A DNA stretch of 34,182 nucleotides from CAKXIK01 sp050947015 (GCA_050947015.1 JBMNVT010000023.1:1-34182); one strand, 5' to 3'. Positions 22,578 through 31,515 are shown, counted from the first letter of the stretch. Made by a program: numbers and translations. The notes: generated by a model from the sequence alone, not told the origin.

Positions 22578-24755
22578 ATGAAGATTATTAAACGGAACGG
22601 AACAGAAGAGGCGTTCGACATTACCAAAATTATGGTGGCGGTCGGCAAGGCAAACGCCACCGTGGAGGAAGGCGCGCGCCTGACGCCCGTGCAGATCCGC
22701 AGGATTGCCCAGGCAGTGGAGAACGCCTGTCAGGCTCTTGGCCGTGCGGCGGGCGTGGAGGAAATTCAGGATCTTGTGGAAAAGCACATCATGGCAAACG
22801 GCGCTTATGAGGTTGCAAAGCAGTATATTACGTATCGCTATACGCGCAATCTGGTTCGCCGTTCCAACACGACCGACGACAAAATCCTCAGCCTGATCGA
22901 GTGCAACAATGAAGAAGCCAAGCAGGAAAATTCCAACAAGAACCCGACAGTCAACAGCGTGCAGCGCGATTATATGGCGGGCGAGGTCAGCCGTGACATC
23001 ACCACGCGCATTCTGCTGCCGCAGGATATCGTCGATGCACACAACGAAGGAATCATCCATTTCCATGATACCGACTATTACGCGCAGCATATGCACAACT
23101 GCGATCTAGTCAATCTGGAGGACATGCTTCAGAACGGAACCGTTATTTCCGGAACGATGATTGAAAAACCGCACAGCTTTTCCACAGCCTGCAACATTGC
23201 AACACAGATCATCGCGCAGGTGGCGAGCAATCAGTATGGCGGCCAGTCCATCTCCCTCACGCACCTGGCACCGTTTGTTCAGATCAGCCGCGAAAAGATC
23301 CGCCGGGTGGTGCAGGCGGAAATGAATGACCTCGGTGTGGAGGTTTCGGAAGAAAAGCTTGATAGGATGGTTGCGTCCCGCCTGCGGGATGAGATCCGCC
23401 GCGGCGTTCAGACCATTCAGTATCAGGTGGTCACACTGCTGACTACCAACGGTCAGGCGCCGTTTGTAACGGTTTTTATGTACCTGGGCGAAGCAAAGAA
23501 TGAGCAGGAAAAGCAGGACCTGGCGCTGATTATTGAAGAGACACTGCTGCAGCGGTATCAGGGTGTGAAAAACGAGGCGGGTGTCTGGGTTACGCCGGCA
23601 TTTCCAAAGCTGATTTATGTGCTGGAAGAGGACAATGTCCATCCGGATTCTCCGTACTATTATCTGACTGAGCTGGCCGCAAAATGTACGGCCCGGCGCA
23701 TGGTACCGGACTATATTTCCGAAAAGATCATGAAGCAGCTGAAGGTGGATAAAAACGGGCAGGGGCAGTGCTACACCTGCATGGGATGCCGTTCATTCCT
23801 GACGCCGTATGTTGACCCCGAGACGAACCAGCCGAAATATTACGGTCGCTTCAATCAGGGCGTGGTTACGATCAATTTGGTAGACGTGGCGCTTTCCTCC
23901 GGAGGGAATATTGAAAAATTCTGGAAAATATTTGATGAACGGCTCGAGCTTTGCCACCGTGCGCTGCTTTGCCGCCACGAACGGCTGAAGGGAACCCTTT
24001 CGGACGCCGCGCCGATTTTATGGCAATACGGCGCGTTGGCCCGGCTGAAAAAGGGAGAACCGATCGACAAGCTGCTTTACGGCGGCTATTCCACTATTTC
24101 GCTTGGTTATGCGGGGCTTTACGAATGCGTCAAATATATGACGGGCAAATCCCACACAGATCCCAGTGCAACGCCGTTTGCTCTTAACGTCATGCAGCAT
24201 ATGAACGACGCCTGCAAAGGGTGGAAGGCGCAGCACAACATCGATTTCAGCCTTTACGGCACTCCGCTGGAATCGACTACCTATAAATTTGCAAAATGCT
24301 TGCAGAAGCGCTTCGGCATTATCGATGGTATTACCGATAAAGGCTATATCACGAACAGCTATCACGTCCATGTGACCGAAAAGATCGATGCGTTCACCAA
24401 GCTGGCATTTGAATCGCAGTTCCAGGCGCTCTCTCCGGGCGGGGCCATCAGCTATGTTGAAGTGCCGAATATGCAGAATAATCTGGAAGCGGTCATGCAG
24501 GTGATTCGGTTTATTTACGAGCATATTATGTATGCCGAACTCAACACCAAATCGGACTATTGCCAGGTTTGCGGCTTTGACGGCGAAATTCAGATTGAAG
24601 AAGAAGACGGCAAGCTGATTTGGAAATGCCCGAACTGCGGCAACACCGACCAGAGTAAAATGAATGTTGCCCGCCGCACCTGCGGTTACATCGGCACGCA
24701 GTACTGGAACCAGGGACGCACGCAGGAGATCAAGGAACGCGTGCTGCATCTGTAA
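22578..24755 (+). CDS. nrdD: anaerobic ribonucleoside-triphosphate reductase NrdD
   Basis: Class III glycyl-radical reductase converting NTPs to dNTPs without oxygen, cytoplasmic, 725 aa from ATG 22578 (GTG 22569 is also in frame). Residues 1-95 form the ATP-cone allosteric domain (MKIIKRNGTEEAFDITKI...). The catalytic barrel follows. Near the C terminus are the zinc cysteines (CQVCG and CPNCG) and the radical loop RRTCGYIG, with the glycyl radical at about G703. Its activator NrdG is encoded 81 nt downstream. The presence of this enzyme implies anaerobic growth. Confidence 0.97.
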   Translation: MKIIKRNGTEEAFDITKIMVAVGKANATVEEGARLTPVQIRRIAQAVENACQALGRAAGVEEIQDLVEKHIMANGAYEVAKQYITYRYTRNLVRRSNTTDDKILSLIECNNEEAKQENSNKNPTVNSVQRDYMAGEVSRDITTRILLPQDIVDAHNEGIIHFHDTDYYAQHMHNCDLVNLEDMLQNGTVISGTMIEKPHSFSTACNIATQIIAQVASNQYGGQSISLTHLAPFVQISREKIRRVVQAEMNDLGVEVSEEKLDRMVASRLRDEIRRGVQTIQYQVVTLLTTNGQAPFVTVFMYLGEAKNEQEKQDLALIIEETLLQRYQGVKNEAGVWVTPAFPKLIYVLEEDNVHPDSPYYYLTELAAKCTARRMVPDYISEKIMKQLKVDKNGQGQCYTCMGCRSFLTPYVDPETNQPKYYGRFNQGVVTINLVDVALSSGGNIEKFWKIFDERLELCHRALLCRHERLKGTLSDAAPILWQYGALARLKKGEPIDKLLYGGYSTISLGYAGLYECVKYMTGKSHTDPSATPFALNVMQHMNDACKGWKAQHNIDFSLYGTPLESTTYKFAKCLQKRFGIIDGITDKGYITNSYHVHVTEKIDAFTKLAFESQFQALSPGGAISYVEVPNMQNNLEAVMQVIRFIYEHIMYAELNTKSDYCQVCGFDGEIQIEEEDGKLIWKCPNCGNTDQSKMNVARRTCGYIGTQYWNQGRTQEIKERVLHL

Positions 24756-24767
24756 CAGAACAAGGCT

Positions 24768-24799
24768 GCCCGACCGGAAAGAATGTCCGGTCGGGCTTT
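24768..24799 (+). other. hairpin between nrdD and nrdG
   Basis: GCCCGACCGGA (24768-24778) and TCCGGTCGGGC (24786-24796) form a perfect 11-bp stem with a 7-nt loop, followed by only TTTA. It may be a leaky terminator or an RNA stabiliser that lowers activator synthesis relative to the reductase. Confidence 0.65.
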
Positions 24800-24836
24800 A
24801 CGGCTGCAGGGCACTGTAGAACAGGAGAAATCGGCT

Positions 24837-25358
24837 TTGAATTATGCAACGATCAAATACTGCGACATTGCAAACGGAACCGGCGTAAGAACGTCGCTGT
24901 TCGTTAGCGGCTGTACTCACCGCTGCAAAGGCTGCTTCAACGCAGTTGCCTGGGATTTCAATTACGGGGAGCCATTCGGCGCAAAGCAGGAAAACGAAAT
25001 TCTGGCGTCGCTTGCACCGGACTATATCAACGGGCTTTCCCTATTGGGCGGGGAGCCGTTTGAACCGCAGAATCAGCCCGCTTTGCTGCAGCTGTGCAAA
25101 AGGGTGCGCAAGGAGTTTCCGCAAAAAACCGTCTGGTGTTATACGGGGTATCAAATAGAAGATATTCTGGCGGGAAAGGTCGGTGAACAGCAGACGGCGC
25201 TGGAATTGCTGCGTTGTCTCGATATTCTGGTAGACGGCGAATTTATTGAGGAGCAGAAGAACATTCGGTTGAAATTTCGCGGATCTGAAAATCAGAGAAT
25301 CATTTGTGTGCCGCAAACCCTGCAAAAGGGTGAAATTGTTTTGTGGGATGAATCATAG
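24837..25358 (+). CDS. nrdG: anaerobic ribonucleotide reductase activating protein NrdG
   Basis: Radical SAM enzyme that generates the glycyl radical on NrdD, 173 aa. The start is TTG 24837 (MNYATIKYCDIANGTG), which matches the family and has AGGAG about 10 nt upstream. The ATG at 24783 lies inside the preceding hairpin and would add residues without resemblance. The iron-sulfur motif is C26-x3-C30-x2-C33 in CTHRCKGCF. LLGGEPFEPQN is the SAM-binding region. Confidence 0.95.
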   Translation: MNYATIKYCDIANGTGVRTSLFVSGCTHRCKGCFNAVAWDFNYGEPFGAKQENEILASLAPDYINGLSLLGGEPFEPQNQPALLQLCKRVRKEFPQKTVWCYTGYQIEDILAGKVGEQQTALELLRCLDILVDGEFIEEQKNIRLKFRGSENQRIICVPQTLQKGEIVLWDES

Positions 25359-25372
25359 AACACATAGATGCC

Positions 25373-25418
25373 AAAACGCCCCGGTTCCAGCAGCTTCAGG
25401 CTGGAACCGGGGCGTTTT
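25373..25418. terminator. bidirectional terminator between nrdG and the LCP gene
   Basis: A perfect 19-bp stem (25373-25391 with 25400-25418) begins AAAACGCC and ends GGCGTTTT around an 8-nt loop. A run of four A precedes it and four T follow, so it can serve both convergent genes. Confidence 0.92.
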
Positions 25419-25463
25419 AGGTTCGGAAAGTGGATCCCGTGTAGAGATCCGCGGCGGAAAGAA

Positions 25464-26546
25464 TCAGTTGCCAAGAATCAGATTCCGCAAGGCGGTTACA
25501 TTTGTGTAGTAGTTTACCTTATAAACCTCCATGCCGTTGACGTACATCAGACCTTCATAGGTCTGGCCGCTTTCATTTTCCACAGGGAGCATCATCTGAT
25601 CCATTTCATAGGAGGAAAGATCGGCCACCATACCGACCATGGAGAGAATTTCTCCTTGTGAAAGGCTGGTGTTGATCAGCGGCAGAAATTCGGAAGCAAA
25701 GGAGTGCAGCTGAGAAAGATTCATGGAAAATGCTTTTTTCATCAGCAGCTCAATAACGGTACGCTGACGCCCCGTGCGTTTAAAATCATTATCCGTGTGG
25801 CGCATCCGGGCGTAGGAAAGTGCCTGCCTTCCGTTTAAATGCGCCTGACCGGCCTGAAAGGAGCCGGGACACTCATGATCGTTTGTCAGATAAGCGGCCT
25901 CTGCGGCGGTCAGCGTCAGATCCAGCCCGCCAGCAAGATCAACCAGCCGGGAGAACCCGCTGAAATCCACCAGCGCGTAATCGTCCACTTTAACGCGAAA
26001 GTTATTTTCAATTGTTTTTGCAAGCAGCTCCGGTCCGCCCCAAGGCACCGCCGCGTTGAGCATCCCCCACTGGGCGCCCGTAGATTTCGGAATCCGAACG
26101 TACATGGCGCGCATCAGGGAAATCAAATGAATTTTTTTGGTGTGATGATTGATGGAAACCAGAATCATTGAATCGGAGTTACCGGCAGCGCCGCTCTGAC
26201 GGGTGTCGGAACCGATCAGCAGAATATTCTGAATGTAATCAGCCTGCAACAGTTCGACACTCTGAATGGCCTCATATTGCTTGCGGGAATCCTGAATCTC
26301 TTCAATGGAATCCGGCACGTCGGCAAAAGAAACGTCGTCGCCGTAAATCTCGGAAAGTGTAAGAGATTCATTTCCCTCAATCACGTTGTGCTGCACTTTC
26401 CCCAGCATGGAGCGTACATATAAAACACCGGCGGCGGAAAGGAAAAAAATGATGGAGAGAAAGCATACAGAGATGCGCATGGCAATGCGGTTCCGGGAGC
26501 TTTTGGCTTTTCCTTTTTTTTGATTATATCTGTTGATGGGAATCAC
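25464..26546 (-). CDS. LCP (LytR-CpsA-Psr) family cell-wall protein
   Basis: Membrane-anchored extracellular enzyme that attaches polymers such as teichoic acids or capsule to peptidoglycan; about 360 aa. A basic N-terminal tail is followed by one membrane helix (residues about 23-43) and the LCP domain. Visible motifs are ILLIGSDTRQSG, DSMILVSINHHTKKIHLISL and ALSYARMRHTDNDFKRTGRQR, the last carrying conserved arginines. The usual S-x-PRD-T segment reads SLMRAMYV, lacking the Pro and Asp. The start is unclear: GTG 26546 is open, but AAGGAG runs directly into it, while the optimally spaced codon is ATC six nt further in. It has its own promoter at 26648. Confidence 0.9.
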   Translation of the reverse strand: MIPINRYNQKKGKAKSSRNRIAMRISVCFLSIIFFLSAAGVLYVRSMLGKVQHNVIEGNESLTLSEIYGDDVSFADVPDSIEEIQDSRKQYEAIQSVELLQADYIQNILLIGSDTRQSGAAGNSDSMILVSINHHTKKIHLISLMRAMYVRIPKSTGAQWGMLNAAVPWGGPELLAKTIENNFRVKVDDYALVDFSGFSRLVDLAGGLDLTLTAAEAAYLTNDHECPGSFQAGQAHLNGRQALSYARMRHTDNDFKRTGRQRTVIELLMKKAFSMNLSQLHSFASEFLPLINTSLSQGEILSMVGMVADLSSYEMDQMMLPVENESGQTYEGLMYVNGMEVYKVNYYTNVTALRNLILGN

Positions 26547-26647
26547 TCCTTACAGAAACCCCGGAAGACGGGTCGGAACAGACGGTTTCGGATGAGTACT
26601 GCTTCGGGTGGCGCTGCAGGGAAGATACCGCCGTGGCAATGCATCCT

Positions 26648-26676
26648 ATTGTACTGCTTTCTTTTAGAAGATGCAA
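26648..26676 (-). promoter_or_regulatory. promoter of the LCP gene
   Basis: On the minus strand TTGCAT (26676-26671) and TACAAT (26653-26648) are 17 bp apart. The leader is about 95 nt. Confidence 0.65.
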
Positions 26677-26753
26677 GGGCAAAATTGTGAATTTTGCGCG
26701 AAGCGTCGTGAAATATGCCGAGAAAAGCAGGGGCGCTTTTGGCTTTTTTTCAA

Positions 26754-27089
26754 TCAGAAAACGTAAGGATCAATCCCAGCGTCCAGAATATTATCGTTTT
26801 CAAAGTCAATTGCGGTTCGTGCGGAAATCGCCGTGTGTACAAAATCTGCCGCCTTTATGTGGTCGGGATTGGTGCGGTATGCTTTGAGCGAAGCGGCGTC
26901 CTCAAAGGTACTCAGCAGGCAGAGGTTATATTCGCCGACAGGGTTCATCGCCAGCCCTACCTGAGCGGAAAGCAGCCCGGGGACAACACCGACCAACGCC
27001 TCCAGCTCGCGTTTGATGCGCGCGGCGTTTTCCTCCGCGTTGTGTTGTTCGTCTTCAATCAGCTTCCAAAAAACGATGTGAGTAATCAT
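26754..27089 (-). CDS. Dabb (stress-responsive alpha/beta barrel) domain protein
   Basis: 111-aa small ferredoxin-like protein from ATG 27089. It opens with ITHIVFWKLIED, the Dabb hallmark, and continues with GLLSAQVGLAMNP, YNLCLLSTFEDAASLKAY and HIKAADFVHTAISARTAIDF. Such proteins form dimeric barrels, and their roles range from stress proteins to small cyclases or monooxygenases; none can be assigned. It follows yifB by 58 nt on the same strand and may be co-transcribed. Confidence 0.88.
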   Translation of the reverse strand: MITHIVFWKLIEDEQHNAEENAARIKRELEALVGVVPGLLSAQVGLAMNPVGEYNLCLLSTFEDAASLKAYRTNPDHIKAADFVHTAISARTAIDFENDNILDAGIDPYVF

Positions 27090-27147
27090 CAATGCCAACA
27101 TCCTTTCTGTTATTCCGGTTGTTTGTGTCATTGTTTAAAGAGAGAGG

Positions 27148-28683
27148 TTATTCTCCTCCGCCGGGCCAGTATTTTCGGTCCAGACTGCGGTGCTGCACCG
27201 CCTCGCTGACGTGAATGCCGTCGATTACCTCACAGCCGTCCAAATCGGCGATTGTGCGTGCTACCTTTAAGATGCGGTCATAGGCTCGCGCAGAAAGCCC
27301 AAGCCGGTCAAAAGCGCGGTGCATCAGGTTTTCGGCGCGCTCGGTCATCGGGCAGCTTTCGCGCAGCAGCGCGGAGGTCAACCGAGCGTTGCAGGTAATT
27401 CCCGTGCCGTTGTAACGTTGTTGCTGCAATTTTCGCGCGGCGTTGACACGGGAGCGGATGGCCGCGCTGTTTTCTGCGAGCTGCGCAGAGGCAAGGGAGG
27501 CATAATCGACCGGAGGAACTTCAACATGCAGGTCGAGCCGATCGAGCAGCGGACCCGAAACGCGGCCGAGATACCGTGCGACCGCCTGCGCGGAACAGGA
27601 GCACGGATGAGTCGGATGGCCAAAGTATCCGCACGGGCAGGGGTTCATCGCCGCGACGAGCATTACGGAACAGGGATAGGAATACGTTGCAGAAACACGG
27701 GAAATGGTCACTCTGCCGTCCTCAATCGGCTGACGCAGGATCTCCATTGCTGCGCGGGAAAATTCGGGCAGCTCGTCTAGAAACAAAACGCCGTTGTGCG
27801 CCAGAGAAATTTCTCCGGGGTGGGGGATGGTTCCGCCGCCCGAAAGCCCCGGCGGCGAAATGGTGTGATGCGGCGCGCGGAATGGCCGTGCGGTAACCAA
27901 CGGTGCGTCGTCGGCCAGCGTTCCGGCAATCGAGTGCAGTCGTGTGGTTTCAATCGATTCCTCAAACGTCATTTCCGGTAGAATGGACGGAATTCGCTTG
28001 GCGAGCATGCTTTTTCCCGAACCGGGCGGGCCGATCAGCAACACGTTGTGCCCGCCGGCGGCTGCAATTTCCAGCGCGCGCTTTGCTTCCTGTTGACCGC
28101 GCACCTCTGAAAAATCAGGCGCGGCAGAAACCGGGGCTTGCCGGGCAGGGTCAAAAACAGCCGGTTCCAGCGTCTGCTCTCCCCGCAGATGGCGCAGCAG
28201 TTCATCAAGATGGCGCACCGGATAAACCCTGAGTCCCTGTACGATAGCGCCCTCGGCGGCGTTGGCGGCGGGAACATAGAGAGAATGAAATCCGCATTCC
28301 TTTGCCTTCAGCGCCATGGAAAGTACACCGTTCACACGTCGTACCTCACCGGAAAGCGAAAGCTCGCCCACAAACGCACAGCCCTCCAGCGAGGCGTCAA
28401 TCTGCCCGGTGGCAAGCAGCAGCGCCAGTAAAAACGGCAGATCATAAATCGGGCCTTCCTTGCGGATGTCGGCCGGTGCAAGATTGATGGTGATGCGGCT
28501 GACGGGGAAATCCAGCCCGCAGTTTTTCATTGCCGCCCGCACCCGCTCGCGCGATTCGCGCACGGAAGCGTCCGGCAGGCCAACTACGTCAAAGGACGGC
28601 AGCCCCTGCGAAAGATCGATTTCAACTGAGACGGGATATGCGTCCATCCCGAAGATGCCCATGCTGTTCAGCTTTGCAAACAT
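27148..28683 (-). CDS. yifB: YifB/ComM family Mg chelatase-like AAA+ ATPase
   Basis: 511 aa from ATG 28683, with GGAGG 7 nt upstream. The N-terminal S5-like/Lon-like domain has GLPSFDVVGLPDASVRESRERV. The AAA+ core has Walker A GPPGSGKS (residues 218-225), PFRAPHHTIS, Walker B VLFLDELPEF and AAMNPCPCG. The C-terminal Mg-chelatase lid ends with RAYDRILKVARTIADLDG. In transformable bacteria ComM is a branch-migration helicase that helps integrate incoming DNA; a similar DNA-processing role is the best inference. It diverges from yfmF. Confidence 0.95.
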   Translation of the reverse strand: MFAKLNSMGIFGMDAYPVSVEIDLSQGLPSFDVVGLPDASVRESRERVRAAMKNCGLDFPVSRITINLAPADIRKEGPIYDLPFLLALLLATGQIDASLEGCAFVGELSLSGEVRRVNGVLSMALKAKECGFHSLYVPAANAAEGAIVQGLRVYPVRHLDELLRHLRGEQTLEPAVFDPARQAPVSAAPDFSEVRGQQEAKRALEIAAAGGHNVLLIGPPGSGKSMLAKRIPSILPEMTFEESIETTRLHSIAGTLADDAPLVTARPFRAPHHTISPPGLSGGGTIPHPGEISLAHNGVLFLDELPEFSRAAMEILRQPIEDGRVTISRVSATYSYPCSVMLVAAMNPCPCGYFGHPTHPCSCSAQAVARYLGRVSGPLLDRLDLHVEVPPVDYASLASAQLAENSAAIRSRVNAARKLQQQRYNGTGITCNARLTSALLRESCPMTERAENLMHRAFDRLGLSARAYDRILKVARTIADLDGCEVIDGIHVSEAVQHRSLDRKYWPGGGE

Positions 28684-28691
28684 CGCGATCC

Positions 28692-28720
28692 CTCCGCATG
28701 CACCGGCGGAGCGCCGATGC
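28692..28720 (-). promoter_or_regulatory. yifB leader with two exclusive hairpins
   Basis: On the minus strand GCATCGGCG (28720-28712) pairs with CGCCGGTGC (28708-28700), leaving the ribosome site free. Alternatively CTCCGC (28711-28706) pairs with GCGGAG (28697-28692), covering the GGAGG site. Bases 28706-28708 are shared, so only one can form. Confidence 0.45.
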
Positions 28721-28733
28721 ACCAAATAAAACC

Positions 28734-28762
28734 ATTATAACGGATGCGCGTCAAAATAACAA
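28734..28762 (-). promoter_or_regulatory. promoter of yifB
   Basis: On the minus strand TTGTTA (28762-28757) and consensus TATAAT (28739-28734) are 17 bp apart. The -35 lies inside one copy of an 18-bp direct repeat. Confidence 0.7.
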
Positions 28763-28788
28763 GCTGTAGGCGCGGCAAAATAACAAGC
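28747..28788. repeat. 18-bp direct repeat at the yifB promoter
   Basis: CGCGTCAAAATAACAAGC (28747-28764) and CGCGGCAAAATAACAAGC (28771-28788) differ at one base and have a 24-bp period. The first contains the -35 of yifB; the second lies directly upstream of it. Confidence 0.75.
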
Positions 28789-28792
28789 GCCA

Positions 28793-28821
28793 TTGCATCA
28801 GCAGAAAAATTGTGGTAGAAT
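28793..28821 (+). promoter_or_regulatory. promoter of yfmF-yfmH(-lgt)
   Basis: TTGCAT (28793-28798) and TAGAAT (28816-28821) are 17 bp apart. Confidence 0.68.
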
Positions 28822-28931
28822 AAAGCATATTTCAGTGGTTTGAGCACAAGGTAACCGTGGATTCCGGGCTTGCACAAAAAACGGAGCGGATTCCGACGTC
28901 ATACGAATTTCGAAAATCGACGGGAAGGAAT

Positions 28932-30236
28932 GTGAATATTTTGGAGCAAATAACTCTTTGCAGCGGCGCGGAGCTGCTGTATCTGCCCGATCTGCGCTAT
29001 AAAACCGCGAGGATTACCGTCAGCTTTTTAACGCCGCTTCGGGAGGAAACCGCGTCCGCTAATGCCATGCTGCCGGGCATTCTGACCAGAGCTTGCGCCG
29101 CTTGCCCCGATTTTACGTCGCTGAACCGCCGCCTTGCCATGCTGTACGGCGCGTGGGTTGGCGGCCGGGTTCGCAAAATTGGAGAAACGCAGGCGCTGAC
29201 GTTTACGCTTTCGCTGTTGGACGACCGCTATGCGCCGAACGGCGAAAAACTGGCGGAAAAGGGCGCTGCGCTGTTGAGAAATATGATCTTTCGCCCGGCG
29301 CTGGAGAACGGCGCATTTCGAGCGGAGGATCTGGAACAGGAGCGCCGTCAGCTTTGCGAAGAGCTGGATTCGGAGTTTAACGATAAACGCATTTACGCAA
29401 AAAACCGTGCGGAGGAGATGCTTTGCCGCGGTGAAGCTTATGCCTGCGGTCGGTTGGGAACAAGGGAGCGACTGATAGCGCTCACCGCGCAGGAGGTGTT
29501 TGCCGCGTGGGAAAACCTTCTGCGCACCGCACAGATCCGGATCACGGCTGTTGGCACCGAAGGCGTCCGCGCCGCCGCGATTGGGTTTGCGGAGGAACTG
29601 CAGGAGATCACCGTGCGCGAGCCCGCCGTGTGCAAAACCCAGCTGCCGCGCGGAGGGGAAACGGTTCGCCGCAGCGTCGAACGTTCCGAGCTTTCGCAGT
29701 GCAAAATGGTAATGGGTTTTTGCAGTACGGTTGCAGAGCCGGACGAGGCGGTTCCGGCCATGCGGCTGTTTTGTGCGCTGTTCGGCGGGACGCCGCATTC
29801 CAGGCTGTTTTTGAATGTGCGTGAAAAGCTGAGCCTTTGTTATTACTGTTCTGCGCATTTTGTGCGCACAAAAGGCATCCTGCTGGTGGAAAGCGGCGTG
29901 GAGGAGCAAAATGCCGCCCGCGCCGAAGAAGAAATTCTCAGCCAGCTGCGTGCACTGCAAAGCGGGGATTTTACCGATGAAGAGATGGAAAACGCGCGCC
30001 GCAGTGTATGCGACAGTTTCCGCTCCGTCTCCGATTCTCCGGCGGGGATGGACGAGTGGCTGCTGCAGCAGTGTATGCTGCAGCAGCCGGAGCTTCCGGA
30101 GCAGACCGAACGCAAAATCAGGGAGGTTACACGAGAACAGGTAATTGCCGCGGCCAATGCGCTGCGTCCCGGTGCGGTGTTCCTGCTTGCGGGGGCGGTC
30201 CCGCAGAAGAAAGGCGGCGCTGAAGATGAAGAGTAA
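28932..30236 (+). CDS. yfmF: M16-family peptidase-like protein YfmF (inactive-type partner)
   Basis: About 434 aa if GTG 28932 is used. GTG 28857 and TTG 28941 are in frame too; an AAGGA at 28925-28929 fits TTG 28941 best by distance, so the N terminus is uncertain. The fold is that of M16 zinc peptidases. The expected HxxEH is absent in the first 60 residues (around MLPGILTRACAACPDF), as in the non-catalytic partner of this pair. GTPHSRLFLNVREKLSLCYYC is the conserved C-terminal-half motif. In Bacillus the pair (there named ymfF/ymfH) is linked to EF-P modification. It overlaps yfmH by 11 bp. Confidence 0.88.
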   Translation: MNILEQITLCSGAELLYLPDLRYKTARITVSFLTPLREETASANAMLPGILTRACAACPDFTSLNRRLAMLYGAWVGGRVRKIGETQALTFTLSLLDDRYAPNGEKLAEKGAALLRNMIFRPALENGAFRAEDLEQERRQLCEELDSEFNDKRIYAKNRAEEMLCRGEAYACGRLGTRERLIALTAQEVFAAWENLLRTAQIRITAVGTEGVRAAAIGFAEELQEITVREPAVCKTQLPRGGETVRRSVERSELSQCKMVMGFCSTVAEPDEAVPAMRLFCALFGGTPHSRLFLNVREKLSLCYYCSAHFVRTKGILLVESGVEEQNAARAEEEILSQLRALQSGDFTDEEMENARRSVCDSFRSVSDSPAGMDEWLLQQCMLQQPELPEQTERKIREVTREQVIAAANALRPGAVFLLAGAVPQKKGGAEDEE

Positions 30237-31494
30237 AATGCAGTATTCTGTTTGCGGTGATCCCGTTTTCACCGCGGAGCACGAGAACGGATTGCGCGTG
30301 TTTGTCTGCCCTAAAAAAGGCTACTCCTCGGCATATGCCATTTTAGGTACTGCGTACGGTTCGGTGCACAATTGTTTCCGCGTGCCGGGAGAAGAACGTC
30401 CCACCGAGGTTCCGGAGGGAATTGCGCATTTTCTGGAGCACAAGCTATTTGAAAATGAAAATGAGGATGCGTTTGCACGGTACGCCAGAACGGGCGCCAG
30501 CGCCAACGCATACACCTCCTTTGATAAAACCTGCTACCTTTTTTCCTGTTCGCAGAACTTTGAAGCCTCACTGGAGATTCTGCTGGACTTTGTGCAGTCG
30601 CCCTATTTTACGGCCGAAACCGTGCGGAAGGAGCAGGGGATTATCGGGCAGGAAATTCAGATGTGTCTGGATGACCCGGAACGGCGCGTCGTCTGGAACC
30701 TGCTCGAAGCGCTTTATCACAACAATCCTGTGCGGCTGGACATTGCAGGAACAGTGCAATCTATTGCGCAAATTGACGCCGATTTGCTATACCGCTGTTA
30801 TCACGCGTTTTACCGACCGGAAAATATGGTGCTCTGCGTTGCGGGAAATGTGGAAGCCGATGCCGTTTTTGCAATGGCGGATCGGTGGATCCGTTCCGGT
30901 AGGGCGGAGGGAAAGCCCGAAAGCATCTTTGCGGAAGAACCGCGGCAGATAGTGAAGAACCGGGTCGAACAGCATTTTCCCGTTGCGGTGCCGTTGTTTC
31001 AGCTGGGATTTAAAGAGCAGGCAGCCTCGCGGGTCTCATCCCGCCGCATGGTGGAAACCGATATCCTGTTGGAACTGCTTGCCTCGGAATCTTCCCCGCT
31101 TTACCGTCGGCTGCTTGACCGCGGATGGATCAATTCCACGTTCGGGTGTGAATATTTTGAAGGACCCGGCTATGCTGCGGTGCTTTTCGGCGGAGAATCC
31201 CGCGAGCCGGACCGTGCAGCGGACGAGATCAAGGCGGAAATTACCCGGCTGCGTCGCGAGGGAATCGATCCCGAAACGTTTGAATGTGCGCGCCGCACCG
31301 TTTACGGGCGGGCGGTATCGGCGCTCGGCAGCGCGGGAGCGATTGCCAACCAGATGGTGGAGGCGGCGTTTTCCGGCCGCCGGTTTGGAGAAGAAATCGA
31401 GCTGGTGATGCATGTGACGTGCGAAGATGTTCTGCGCCGCCTCAACGAGCAGCTTGATGAACGTTTTTCCGCACTTTCCGTCGTTTGCCGATAA
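30226..31494 (+). CDS. yfmH: M16-family zinc peptidase YfmH
   Basis: 422 aa from ATG 30226 (ATG 30238 is an alternative). The inverted zinc motif HxxEH is present as HFLEH (H68, E71, H72) in GIAHFLEHKLFE. A downstream glutamate lies in the EQGIIGQEIQMCLDDP region, the third ligand area. This is the catalytic partner of the preceding non-catalytic M16 protein, and the start overlaps that gene, indicating coupled translation. The physiological substrate is not known with certainty. Confidence 0.93.
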   Translation: MKSKMQYSVCGDPVFTAEHENGLRVFVCPKKGYSSAYAILGTAYGSVHNCFRVPGEERPTEVPEGIAHFLEHKLFENENEDAFARYARTGASANAYTSFDKTCYLFSCSQNFEASLEILLDFVQSPYFTAETVRKEQGIIGQEIQMCLDDPERRVVWNLLEALYHNNPVRLDIAGTVQSIAQIDADLLYRCYHAFYRPENMVLCVAGNVEADAVFAMADRWIRSGRAEGKPESIFAEEPRQIVKNRVEQHFPVAVPLFQLGFKEQAASRVSSRRMVETDILLELLASESSPLYRRLLDRGWINSTFGCEYFEGPGYAAVLFGGESREPDRAADEIKAEITRLRREGIDPETFECARRTVYGRAVSALGSAGAIANQMVEAAFSGRRFGEEIELVMHVTCEDVLRRLNEQLDERFSALSVVCR

Positions 31495-31515
31495 TACTGT
31501 CGACCCAACAGGCGG

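Noticed and set aside
26723..26750. AAAAGC/GCTTTT hairpin followed by a T-run on the plus strand
   Set aside because: There is no plus-strand gene to terminate, and the six-pair stem is weak.
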